Assembly (NCBI RefSeq): GCF_037975245.1
Contig: NC_092579.1
Coordinates: 27,579,666-27,643,665, forward strand
Direction: 5' to 3'
Source: Apostichopus japonicus
Lineage: Eukaryota > Echinodermata > Holothuroidea > Aspidochirotida > Stichopodidae
Length of the DNA stretch: 64,000 bases
Shown: positions 8,761 through 22,300 of the stretch, piece after piece
Position numbering within the stretch: position 1 is the stretch's first letter
How the letters are laid out: every line of letters begins with the position of its first letter
Program-made: the position numbers and the translations under genes
The notes under the pieces: generated by a model
The model's input: the letters and a program-made list of their open reading frames with translations, nothing else
Database searches by the model: none
What the model was told of the DNA's origin: nothing

Positions 8761-11700
8761 GTTTATTATTCAGTGTGGTAACATTTTCAAGCTAGTCAAA
8801 CTTATGTGGTGCTATTTACTACGTTTCAGGACTGCAGACTTTATGCATGCTTCCAAGTACAGCGGTCGTTAGAAAATATCAGAGCAGTGGGTTGCATTTA
8901 TAATCATATCCCCGCCCCCCCCTCCACCCCCCTGTGGGCCAACCCGCTTTCATTATAAGTAGAGTATTTGATGGCATATGGTGGAGATGACATTAGTTAT
9001 TCTCAGCCCCAATTCTTGTATGTTGAGTCGAAAGTACACATCTGCTTTTGAAAAGTTTGGCACGTCTATTCTCATTATTAATTTTTTTTTTTGTGGGGGG
9101 GGGTTTGAAACTTGACACGCTGTTTTTTTTTCCCTTGCAAGACTTTAAGCAACTGTTGTAACATTTATTCTACAAACTTAGGAATATACCGCACGTTCGT
9201 TCGTTCCAGTGTATTTGATGGTTTAAAAGAATTAAAATGGAATCTCAAAGAGCTGCTTAAATAATCCTTAGACTACTTGTTCATCTTTAGCCTTTCTTTA
9301 TAAGTCTTTCTCTACCTTTCTATTTTTTTTTTTTTTTTTGGACATTCCATTGATATATCTTTTGCCCTCTCTGTAATTTGCTCTGTTGTTTTTATTCCCC
9401 TGGGAGAGTTTGAATGGAGTAAATAGAGAGAGACGAACCCAAAAGATTTCTGCGAGCAAAGTTATAAAGTACCAAAGAATCACGCAAAATACCTAAGAAA
9501 TCCATGCAACAGTTTGTTTCGACTAATGTATCAGTACTTTGGGATGAAAAGACCTACCAAAGTGTAATTTAGCATCAGAGCTCAAACAAATAGAACGTTT
9601 GGGGTCACCGTGTTGGTCGTAATCGTTCAAGCACTGGACGTTCTGTGTCGACTGAAAGCTTTCTAATTGCATTATTAGAAAAGCGTCAGTTAAAAAAAAA
9701 AAAAAAATCAAGATGAGGAGGGATTTACTTACTCTCAAGTGTCATTTTCGTATAAGATGGCTTTTTGGCCTAAAGGTGTAAAATTGTTGATATTTTTTGG
9801 GACATGGGAGAAGAAATGGTTTGTGATAAGATAGTGACAACCGTAAAGTTTTAGAATAATATCTAGCCAATACTGCCGTAGAAATTCTTAACCTTTGTTT
9901 TCAAAATTCAAAATTTTTAGATTAAGATTCTTTCTTATGTATCCCTCATGCATGGTCTCCAGTAGATTTGGAAGTGCTTTTTTTCTCTGCATAATTAAAA
10001 AAAAATTTTTTTTTTTTTTTTTGCCCTTCACTAAAGCTACAATAGAAATTTGTAGTGAAGAGAAACACATTTTCTTTCCATCTTATTAAAATACAAGGAC
10101 AAAAGTGTGGAAAGTCAAATTGGTTTCAATTTTCCCTTTTTTTTTTTTTTAAATGTAGGATATTTGATAATGAGAAATATTAAGGTTAAACCATAACTTT
10201 GTTAATTTCAATTTGAATAATAAATGTTGAATGCATGGGGGCATACAAAAAAACAATGTGAATATAATTGTAACCAAGATGCATCAAAATTTCAAACATA
10301 ATGATAACCTTTTTTTTCTCAGATATTTAAATTTCATCTACCTATTGGAATGACTAACTTTTGTGTGTGAACTTATATCAACCCCCCCCCCTACCCCACA
10401 CCTCATTCTTTCCCCTCCCTAATCACTACCATTTTATTGGTGTTAAAATAACTTTTCTTGGAGTGCCTCTATAAACCTTAAACCTTCTCAGTGTTAATAA
10501 ACTGACTGTAATATATTTGAATAATTCAGTTGGCACTATACTATGTTTATAATTCATCTTTAGCTTCGCAGGGTAATGTTAAGTGTTTCTTTTTTTCTTT
10601 TTTGTCATTTTGCCCCCGTTGTACATTTTTACAGATTAAAGGCATTTCTGCCCTTGTTGCCATCCTTCCCCCTCCCCCTACCCCGTGATGGTGTAGTCAC
10701 CATCTTGTGTAGCTTTTAAAGCATTTGTGGCATATTTAAGGTAATTAGGCAATATATAATATATATATATTTTCGGTGCATTTTGATGGAATCAGTGTAG
10801 AGTAGTATTTGTTAGTGGTTTTTGTAGCTAGTAGATAAAAAAAAAGGAAAAAAAAGCAAAATATGATATCGAGTAAAAAAGAGCAAATATGTATGACAGT
10901 AGTCTTAAGCTAGTTTTCTAGAATCTTTGGTAGTGTCTGCTAGTGTGATGTAAACTTTATGACTAAGTTGCAACTTTTTTTTTTCTTTTTCGTTTTTGTC
11001 TGCTTTAATATCGCATTTTTAACACAAAATATGTTGATTTAACATAAGCAATATATGTTTTGTTATAACATAAGAAAAAGGGAACATAATATTGATATGA
11101 ATTGTAGTAGATCAGGTTTTTTATATTATTTGAGCTCCTCTTGGAGATCAAATCCACAACTTCTTTGCTCCCCTGCTGCATGACGTCAAGGTAGATTGGA
11201 GAACACGAGTTGGGGGGGGGGGATGGAGGGTGGAAGGGGTGCCCAGGGATGAGAATAATCCATGGGGAGTGGAGTTGGGGTTAACTCTTTAAAAAAAAAA
11301 ACAGAAAATAATTAAAACCCAGCATTGTTAAATGTTATCATCTTCTAACAGTAAATTGTAACTGATACAATACAGGTATACCAGGGTAAAGACAAAAAGT
11401 CAGAGTAATTATTCAACTTTTGTAGAGATGTAATGTAAAAACCAAGTGTGTGATGTTTAAGGTACAGGGTTGGTGTTATATCTTTGGGAAAATTGGAACA
11501 AGGGGGGAATACCATGCATTTCTTTTTGCATTATTATTTAGGAAGTGTTCCATGATTTTCACTGCACGTAAATGGTGAATGTGGTATCATTCTTTATCAG
11601 CTATATTGGAAAGTGGTGCCTAAGCCTCAAACCTTTAACTTTATGAGTTGTTATTTTTTTTTTTTTTTTTTTTAATATTCCTCTTTGTTTGTGGATTATT

Positions 11701-14700
11701 GAATAACTTCCATTATTTGTCAAGGGTATAAACAAGTACTTGTTGTCTATGCATAACAATTTAATTTGATAAATCTTTTTTTAATAACTGTCTTTTTCCC
11801 TATTCTGTTTTGGGTTTTTATTAATTCAATATTCATTCAATTCATAAAATACATCCTTTTGTTAGCATGGCATAACAATTAGTGCAAAAATGTTTAATTA
11901 CTTTTCATCTTGTTGCTACGGACTAAAGAGGGTAACATGAACCCCTCCCCCCCCCCAACAAAAATTAAAAAAAAAGCATTCTTGCAACTTGCGAGATATC
12001 GTACTCCCGCTCAAAAGCAGAATTTATTGTTCAAAAAATGCCACAATAATGCAAAAATTATGAATTTAACTAACATCAAATTTCCTTTCAAATAATGATA
12101 CAAATTCTCCATAATTTGGAAAGTTCCTGATTTAATAACATGTGATATCTCTATGTGATATAAACCTTTATGCACAAGAGTCTGGACCAATTGGACGACT
12201 GGACAAATTGCCAGAAGCAAAATTGAATCTTTGATCATGTTCTTATTAATTAAAATTAATTAAAAAAAAAAAAACCAAGGTGGGGGTCTACATGGTTGTC
12301 ATTGTTTGAATTAGATTGTCATCATATTTCTGCATGTCATCAGATAGGTGTGGAAAATTAATGAAAAAATCATGTTGCAAGGCAAACAAAGCCTGGCTTT
12401 GAGAGCTTTATTACCAATCATGACCACTCATTGGAGTAAACGTAAAACTTTCTTTTTTCTCTTTTTTTCGTAATAAAAAATTGAAAATTTGAAGCTCAAC
12501 CGATGCAGAGCATACTGCAGCTCCTTAAAAGAAAACTTTGTTTAATTTTCAATAATCATGATATTTCATTCAAAATGTTAAATTTGGCTGTTGAGCTTCA
12601 AGTCACTATCTGTATTATTATTACTGTTTTTTTGGTTTTTTTTTTAAATTTTCCATTTTGGAGAGGAATTACATTAACATTGTATGGTTATCTAACCCTG
12701 GTGATTTCAATGTACCAATCCATGAAATGTTGTTTTCTGTGATGGTCTGTTTCAAATGTCACTCTGTTGTTTTGAATGTAGCAGTTTTTCTCTCGTTTAA
12801 TGTACTTCATTGACGTGTTGGTCCTGTTGGATGTCATATCATCCCAGACGTGGGAATTGCGTACATTTGTCGCTGTTGTCATTTACGCACATGAATTAAT
12901 TAAATGCTTTTCATTAAACATATTGAAGTCTTGTGTTGTACTGAACTTTTTTATATTTCCTGTTTTTTTTACTTTTATGGATCTCCATTAAAGTGTGTAG
13001 TCGTTGTAGAAGCTATGATGTAAATCTGTCTTATATGGAACGTTATGTGTTCATTACAATGACTTGTGAGTTCTATTACAAAATCCGACTATATATACTC
13101 TGTAACAGTTCAGAATCTCATCAGATCTATAAATATTCATTACCTCAATGAATAACCATAATGTCACCTATTCTCAAGCATGAATATTTATAACAGCAGA
13201 CTTTTGTCATTACAATTAGCCTATGCACCAACATGGCAACCCTACTGTTTGCCATAGAGCTGAGAGAAGCAACTAGCGTTAATAAGGGGGTGGTATGATG
13301 GTAAGATAATTTTGTGATATCTTTTCTCTTAATAGTTGGTGTCTCCCATGTATTTAAATTAATTACATGTTCAACCTCTGTGAATATTCATCTTTGCATG
13401 ATTAGAGGCAGCGCCCACTTGTAGGTAATGTAATCTGGTTTGCAGCATAATGTATAGTTCTGTTTTATATCAATTTACTGTATTTGTGTATGTTCCTTTA
13501 AATTAAAAACAAGATGAGCTTTGCATGCTGCAGTACAGTTTAATAATGCTCTGAAAGATTTTTACAAAAAGAAGCCTTTTGCAATAAATTGTGAAATAGT
13601 TTCTGTTTATTCATGAAGAACACTCACATTTTCTGATCGAAGGAAACAGAGGTAAAGCAGAAAATTAAACTGAATGTTTTTGTCACGGTCTGATGATGAT
13701 GATGATGATTTTTTAATCATCCACGGAAGACCCGTCGAAACATATGACTTTGATCTCTTGTGATTGGACGGTTAATATGTGCCAAAAGGAATTAACCTGT
13801 CAAACTAGATCTGATTGGTTTTGAGGAGAGAATAGTCGGAAAATAGTTACCTTTTAAGTTGTTTCCTAGGCAACCATGGCTGAATAAGAATTGAATGTAA
13901 ATTTTGTCAGTATGTCAGTATCTTTACCCCAAATTTTGGCCTCCCCAAAATTGCTAAAGCGCATCCAAATTGCTTTTTGACCAATTAAAATAATGGTAAA
14001 ATATAACACAAATACAGCCAAAGGGAAGTAAAATCATGTTTGCAAGTCTGTTTCAAGTTGGTTCCTGGAGTTCTGTGGGGGGGGGGGGGTGGGAGGAGGG
14101 GTGTGGGGACTTAACCAAGCTTTCCATTTCCGTGTCACCTGTCATTTTGGATGTGTCTGACTTTTGTTTTTGTTTCTTCGTTGTTTTTATTTTACTTCTA
14201 ATCGGAGTAAGATTTAGCCAATAGTCAACCAGATGTTAACCTCTGACCTGAGAACTTTCACTTCCCTGTGCAAGAATTAAAAAAACAAAAAAACAGACAA
14301 AACAGTATGGATTTTGCTTTGTATCCAATGTATCATAACCATATAGGTAGAAGGAAACATCATGAATAATAAATAAATAATTGGTTAACATATGTTACCT
14401 TCTCTTTTGTGTTTTCTTTCGGACTTGAATTTCCTTCACTTTATTGAAATTTCTAATAATTATAAATATTAATGACATGACCCATTGTACCCTGGTGTTT
14501 GAGACAACTAACAACAAAAACAGTCCTCACAAAAAACATAACTTTTGGATTTTTTTTATTCTCCTGATTTGATAACATATTTTATAGGCTAATTTCGTTT
14601 GTTAAAGACTCTTGTTACACCTTGCTTATCTATATTTAGTTTTTCTCTCTCCCTCTGTGAGAACTTAACATTATAAAGCAACAAGAGAGAAGTATGTCCT

Positions 14701-16000
14701 TTAAAGCTTTACTGTGTAGTGTATTCCATCCCCCCCCCCCCCCATACAGGTTAGTGGGGTAAAGTAAAAGTGAACATAGAGCTATACAGTAATCCGATAA
14801 TTGTATCTGTCTGCTTATAACATTATACAAACATTCACCCTGATGACATCATTCATTTTGCTGTTGCCAGATGCATTTAGAAAATAACAGAAAATGTCAA
14901 CAATTCTTATCTTTGCACTACAAAATGCTACAAGGATGTGGTTTTCACCCAAAGATTCCGAAAATTGTAAACAATTTTGCAAAGCAATCAACTCCAGTCA
15001 CAAGAAAATCCTTTTAAAGATTGGATTTAATCACAAAATTAATATTGATAAGTTGCAGACCCTTATAAAAACTATGGTAGATCCCAGGTTGTATTGTTAT
15101 ATCACAGTTATTTTTTTTAGAAATGACCCACCCTTTAAAAACATCTGAGGGCCATTAATTAAAGTGGCTGGGCAACTTAATCTAACCCACATACCCTTTG
15201 GTCAGTTGCTCTGATGCAACACAAAATTTATTTGGAAAACATAAGATTTAATAGCCACAAATGACATGTTAAAAATACGCTACAACTGTGTCAAGGACAT
15301 ATTGCGCTGGAATTTATCAAAAGGTTCTCTATTGTTTATATACAGTTAAAAGAAAATGTTTTGGTTCAGTTATAACAACTTAGAAAACAATGTATTAACA
15401 TAAACATTCAGTCTGAAGATCGACGTCACCATCAAGTTAAGCCATTTCCAGAGCATATTTAAAAGGGAGATATCTTGAAAACCTAAATAGCTGTACATAC
15501 ATTACTTGCACTCCATTTTTCATTTTTTCTTCTTTGATTGTAGCATATCAAGACTTAAATTCTGCTGAAAGTCATCCTTTAATGGCATCCTTTAACGAAA
15601 GACATGTTTCACATTCCCCCATCCCAACTGTAGTCCTTCACCCCCCCCCCCCCCTTTCCCCCTCCTCCAGCTCCACTTCCTCTAACATGGTTAGCGTTAG
15701 CCATTTTTAACAGGAGCGCGGAGATAGGAAGTCAGTTAGATTTTAACTTATTAATTTTCAAAGTACGCCATCTTTATTCAAACTAACCACTGTCTCCTAG
15801 CTGCATATCTAGTTCCTAAAGTTCGCCCTCTCTTTGATACTTTCACTGTATGCTACACATAACAGGTGATATCAAACAAAAGTGAAAGCTGCTAATTAGC
15901 CGATGAACGTACACAAGAGGAAACCAAGCAAAACAACTTCAGACTATCATCGAATTTCTGCAACGTTGTATGAAAGTACGGCATTGGAAGTCACCGTTGC
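8761..16000. other. Intergenic or extended 3' UTR, no gene seen
   Basis: The region is T-rich with long poly-T tracts (9321-9340, 11646-11672) and isolated runs of G or C (for example 8904, 9098, 11212, 14078, 14731 and 15640). Open frames here are short and lack family features. AATAAA motifs occur near 10221, 10496 and 13583, so a long alternative 3' UTR of the FnIII gene cannot be excluded. Confidence 0.55.
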
Positions 16001-16008
16001 TATATATA
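16001..16008 (+). promoter_or_regulatory. Possible TATA box of the Rab11-FIP gene
   Basis: TATATATA lies 181 nt before the proposed ATG, in a region without AT microsatellites. Start-site position is not visible from sequence and an upstream non-coding exon is possible. Confidence 0.2.
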
Positions 16009-16188
16009 TTTCCTTGCTCTTAATTATTGAAAGAGTTACAAAATAGATTCGGTAATTTCTGGAGATTTTTCGTGTTCAGACATATCTTACATTTGTAAAG
16101 AAGGATTTTAAGGGAGATTAATTCAATGTAGTAACGGAACGAACCGTTATATTCATGAGATGATGTGATCGAACATGGAAGTTTTGAG

Positions 16189-16314
16189 ATGGAGCTTACG
16201 GAAAGTGAGATGAGGACTGTGTTTGATGCTTTTGATGAGCACAAAGAAGGAGTTATCAGTACGGATCGTTTTCTGTTATTGGCTCAAGAATATTTCGGCA
16301 GTGCTAATAGAGAG
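16189..16314 (+). CDS. Rab11-FIP exon 1 (start codon, EF-hand-like 1)
   Basis: ATG at 16189 has G at -3 and G at +4. The same frame is closed upstream by TGA at 16156-16158 with no earlier in-frame ATG, which fixes the start if this exon carries 5' UTR. It encodes 42 residues with VFDAFDEHKEGVISTDRFL; the loop lacks the acidic residue at position 12 (Arg), so calcium binding is doubtful. The donor is GTTTGT. An out-of-frame ATG lies at 16175. Confidence 0.85.
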
Positions 16315-19300
16315 GTTTGTTACGAAGATAACCGTCCTATCATTTGTCTCTGTTCAATCTCCAGTTGCTGCCTTCTTTGGATGTTGAGAAAAATGATATA
16401 TTTTCTGTAGACTACTGTTGTTAGGCCTAGCGTTAACTTTTGAGGCTTAAGGCGTCTGTGAATTTTTGCAAGCTGTAACGTAGGGTACATACTACAGCCA
16501 AGATTAATGCTATTTTCGAGGTTTGGTGTAGGTCTACGCATTGACACATGGACTGGCAAGGTCAAAGCTTACTAGGCATAGGTTAGGTTGGGGTTTGTTC
16601 AAAATGCTACATGGGCCAAATATAGGGGTGTTACTAAAACGAATGACAATTGCGTTTCACATAACGAATGACAATATGTTGTACACACTAAAAAATTGCG
16701 TTGACTAAACAAATGACAGTAATGACAGCACAGACATTTGCTTCAACCGGATATCACAGTTCAGACTTCGTGGGTATCTAGATCTAGTAAAGTACGGACA
16801 AGATAAAAACGCACCTTATAGTAAGCGAAATTGTAAGTCTGAAGTAAATTTAACGTCATTTTTCCGATATTAATCGTTTGAAACTAACAATACTATAATC
16901 TTGAAATGGCTTCAGTTATCTTTCTATATAAATCTACAGAGGTAAAAAGCACAGCACTCAAGCGCATTCTCACACAAAAACTTTCCCTGTGGTTTCTATC
17001 CGTAAACTACACCAAAACCCTGCAACCACGTAACATGCGATTTTCCTCAAATCATTTTTGCGCAGAAAACCAATAACCGCATTTACTCCACTCCGTTAAT
17101 CATTCTATCTCCACTCACCACCGTCCTTCGTTGTCATTCGTTGTCATTTGTTGTCATTCGCTGTCATTCGCTGTCATTTGCAAATGATAATTAACCCTGT
17201 ACAAAGTCAATTGTCATTCGGTCATTCGCTGTCATTCGTTTTAGTTTGTCCCAAATATAGACTGGGAGTATTAGCTAACTAAGGGTAGTGCAAGTTAAAC
17301 ATTTTAGACATGGTGTTCCCTAATATACAGTATTCCAATGTAAAACTACTTAGCCTACAAAATAACTAGCCTAGGTCAAGGCTACCTAAGATTATTTTCA
17401 TTTTATCATTAGATTATATATATTTTAGGTCCGACCTAATTGATAATGAAATTTTATATTTTTAATTATTAATTGAATACTAAATTATTCCCTATCATAG
17501 TGTTGATAGTGCTGTAACATTAAAGGCCCCATGGCCTGCATAGGTCCTAACCGTATTTGGGCTTCCCATATGCATGAACCGCTTCCTGCATGTATACATG
17601 AATGTTATGAATTATTTCTCTTAGAAAACATCTATTACCAGCAGTGGCGTAGGAAAGTACTTTTGAGTGGGGGGGCTGAAGACTGGTGGCCGGCCTGGGG
17701 GAGGGGTCTAAGGGGAGGGGGTGTCCCCCTCCCCTTTGGAATTTTTTGCATTTCCAGGTGGCCTCAGATGCAATTTGGTGCAATATAGCACACTTCAACA
17801 CCCACTCCATTTTGTAAACTTAATTTTGTATTTTCAACTGGCCTTAGATGCAATTTAGTGCTCCAAATGAGATTTTTTTCTCATTTGGAAATGAAAAAGG
17901 GGTTTTCTGACTTGCGAAGTGGGGGGGCGGAATGATACTTCCGCCCCTCCACATTTTTCACTGGGGGGCTGGCGCCCCCCCCAGCCCCCCCGGTTCCTAC
18001 GGCCTTGATTACCAGCTCCAATACTGGTAGTAAGTCATTTGAAATGGAAGTCATGGCTTAAGTTCATCTGCTGTCAATGTTACCGCCAAATGTTTATGTT
18101 TTGTTTAAAATATGAACAACCCAGCGAGATTCTAGCTCTTACCATTGTGTACTTGAGTCCATCGGACTATAGTCCGATGGACTCAAGTATATACTGTCAC
18201 ATTGCAATAAAGGGCCCAGTCGTGTTGAGGCAATAGAAGAGCTAGGCACTAGATACATTGCAATTTATACAACCCCATCTTTTAAGCTCTACAGGTAGTA
18301 GTCTCCATGAAATAAAAAATAATTATCATCAGCAATATGAATCCGTGTCCAGCAAAATCTCTAAAATTGTATAAATTGACTGTCTCAATATTTGATATGA
18401 AGCCATCTAGTAAATTTCATCAATGAGTCAGTTCTCAAATGAGCATTTATTGGTGCGTTGACAGCAAATGGTATGTTTGAAATAAATTTGCAGATATATA
18501 CACTGGAGACTGTTTTCTTCAGTTGTCAAACTTCATTTGTTACCATTTGATTTTGGCAAGATTTTGGCAAGTTGTCCATTACATAAAAGATATCTATAGA
18601 AGTGTATTTAAGTTAACAAATTGATGATTTGGTTTTAATCTGCTCTCTTCCCCTTAATGTGTGAAAGTAGAACAGACAGACATCCATATTTTATAGAAAA
18701 AAAATGGCTTATAATTTTGGTACATATTGCAGTTGTTTCTTTCTCATAATAAAAAATTGGTCAATAACTTTTCTTCAAGAGTGATAGGGGCCCGGGGGGG
18801 GGGGGAGGGGAGCGGAAGTTTGTACCTTTCAACTTCCTCTTCTGTCCCTATCCCTTTCCCTGTCCTTTCAAATTATCATTCAAATTAACTTATCAATTGA
18901 TGAATGGGTTCTTTGAATATCTAAGGAAGGAAGTGAATTATTGTAGGGCCTTGTTTTGATCAACTCGATCTCGTGCTAAGCTAGCCGATGGATGGTTTAG
19001 ATATATTCACACATAGTCATTTTAGTGTATATTGTACAGTAACATGCGTTTGACCTCACTTGCATGTGATAGCCGTCCAGTACGGATGTTGAACAAGCTG
19101 ACATCATTGAATAATATTGTGAGCGTTTCTAAACCAGAGAGATTCCTGTTTGGGTATTACTCAGAAAACTGCTTGCCTACTTACACACTGATAAATAATG
19201 GACTGTCCTATTTCTTCTTGATTGGTGTCACTGCATTTGCAACTTGTATCTATAGGCACAGTTGAGCACATATAGTGGCCAAGCTTGGATTTTTCGATGG

Positions 19301-22300
19301 TTTATTTGTGGCGTCGCAATTCTTTACCTCAATATTCTTTTGTTGATCGAGTAATATTGCTTTCTATTGGCGAATTTTCAGTTTTCATTTTCGAAGCTCA
19401 ATTCTTCTGTAAGTACAACATGCATTTCAATTGAACATTTGAACAGTAACAAGTGCATTCCCACTTCAATTAGTAAGAAGAAAAGAATCGCTTAGATTAG
19501 AAAAGTTCTATTAATTTGTAATTGTGATGAGTGTGTCATGTGTACTTTTATTTATAAAAACAATGTTAGAGCTGAACTCGACAGTTTATAATAGGGAATA
19601 ATTGGTCTCCCTATGTATCACTCAACAAAATTTTGCAAAATGGCTTGAAAGCTATACAAATGCAAATATATAATCTATAGTACTTTGTAACAGAAGAAAG
19701 TGAATGATGTGAACCCAGCTAGCTTATTCACTGTACATAGGTCCCTAGATCAGGTATATAGCCTGCACATCTATATACTCTCTATAATAGGTGAATTTTG
19801 ATTGATCCAATGTTCCAATCTTACTTCACTTCATATCAATAAATGGACTTTTTGGTTAATTTATGCATGTATGTTAAACATATGTTTAAGGTAAAGCTTC
19901 TATATTATGGTAATGACATCACAGGCCATCTATTGTGATCTACTCCAGGAAAGAACAAAAGGTTTAGCCAGTCAAAATGTATTCCATTCACTCAACTATA
20001 TATCTTAAGTTTATAGGAACAAGATATTGTGGTATCTAGTGCCATGAAAATACTTCATCCCCCTTCCCTGATAATGACTGTTTAGCTACTTATAATAACC
20101 TTCCCAACATGCATTTCTGCTGTGGTTTGATCTGCATATTCATCAGCATATCATGTATTGTTTGTGTCAGTTTAAATAGTGTTAGTGATATTATTGGAAT
20201 GGTGTCATATATCTTCATAGGATTCTGGTGTGAGGTTTGTCTCTCACAGAACTATTTTTAAGGTGATATTCTTTTTTCAGTGCATGTTTAGAGTCATAAA
20301 ATAAGGCCATTTGAAATCCATACCCTTGATCTATTGTGGGTGACATTCCTGACCAGTGGTGCAGTTAATTACTTCCAGAATAATCACTATTAAAAGTTAA
20401 TTGTGTTACTTTTAGAGCAGTGCAGTGTAAATTCACTTAAAAAACTTGGAACTAGTGGGCATAGAGATGTTGATGTAGTTGGTATAATAGCCTGGGTGCC
20501 TCGCTTACCTGTTACCATGGTAACGCTATGTTAGCATTGTGCCCCCATTGACCTACTTCTGATTCACAGAGCTCTCATCCTCTTTCATCCACATCAAACA
20601 TTCTGAAGTCGTTCATCTGTGTGTACAGCTATTTCCCAGCAGTATTTACATCTGCTGGAAAGAATACAGTTGACCTTGCCTTTCTTGGTGTCATTTTCTG
20701 GATACATCAGAGTTGCCCGTTTATGCATAGGTTGAGCCATATTGCCTGTGTTGTACCTACCTAAACAATTACAATGATTTTGAAACATCTTCAGACAATA
20801 AACTTTATAATTTTAGGGTCCATGCTTGACCCTCCATGGTCAGATCAGCCAGATCAGCCAGTTCAATACTGGGTGTTCCGTTCATTGTCTATGAACTAAT
20901 ACATAATGTTATTACTGCTGATTCTGTCCATTACTTAGGAAGTGGATGGTGAGAACTTTTGAAGATTTTGTTGGCAGTATTTTTTCTAAGTGAAGATATA
21001 TGTACATGATTATCAATTCGCAATAAAATTGCAAATAATATTTAGTTCAGTTAACGGTAACTTTGCCCATTGGTAACTAGATCAGTTGGCAGCACAGGCT
21101 GCCATGTTCTGTAAATTAATCATTAATCCCTGAGGTGATTGTTTTGACAGCTTACCCTCCACCGTGCAGGGCGTGTACACACTCAATGAGTCACACTGTG
21201 GATCATTAGCAGAGGCACATATATATTGCTGTTCTGGGTTAAAAGAATAGTCCAGGTCAAAATGTCTTTTGTATATGGTAAAGAGGAACATAATCTAAGC
21301 ATTCTGGTGAAATTGCATTCAATTCCTATGTACCATTTTTAAGATATTGACAGTTGAAATTATCTGATATTCTACCAAAAGTGAACTGGAAGCAAACAGG
21401 CGTGATGTCATACTTGCACACTGACAAATAATGTTTTGAATTTTCTTTATTTTTCCTATTGATTTGACCTTGGATTGGATAGGGTTACTAGTTTGTCTAA
21501 TGGGGATGTGAAGTTTATAAAATACCAATACCAAAGGTACAATCACATTATGGATGCATCCAATTGTGGGGTATAAAATTAAATGTAAATTTCAAAGGAA
21601 AACAAAACATTATTTATCAATGTGCAACAATGACGTCACACCTGTTTGCTTCAAGTTCACTTTACAGTAGGTACAAAAGGTGGCAACTTCAACTGTGCCA
21701 ATTTCACCAGCATGCTTTGATTATGTTCCTGTTTACTGTAACATAGCAAAAAGAAATTTTGACTTGGACTATTCTTTTAAATTGTTTAATGTATGATGAC
21801 TTTACCTAGTTTAATGTTGATGACAAAAGAAGTGGATTTTAAGATCATGTTTATCTTTAAGGGTAATTTGACTTGTAAGATATTCTATTTTTGAAAACTA
21901 TATAGTTATGAATAACAGTTTTGTATAATACCAATTAAGACAAAGCATATTGACAAAAGCTGTCTGTTTTTATTTTGTTCCATAGCAGGCATTTCTTTTT
22001 ACAATGATAATAATCCAACAATGTTTCAGGTCAGGTCAATAATATTGCTTAATAACAGGGCTTCAAAGGCCCAGGACCATTTATGAGGATTGAGCCACAA
22101 CCCTCCAGAAATCACCACCCCACAGAATTGTTGCTCAGAGCTGTGTATGAAAGTTAGCTTGGATGATGAGCTTTATGTTAAATGTATTACTGAATGGGCC
22201 TTTATTGTCAAGCTCCCAAAATCTGCACAGTAGTCTGCACAGGGCTCTTTCTGTGGATTTAATATCTAATATAACTTTTGTTTTCTTCAGACTTAGTTTT

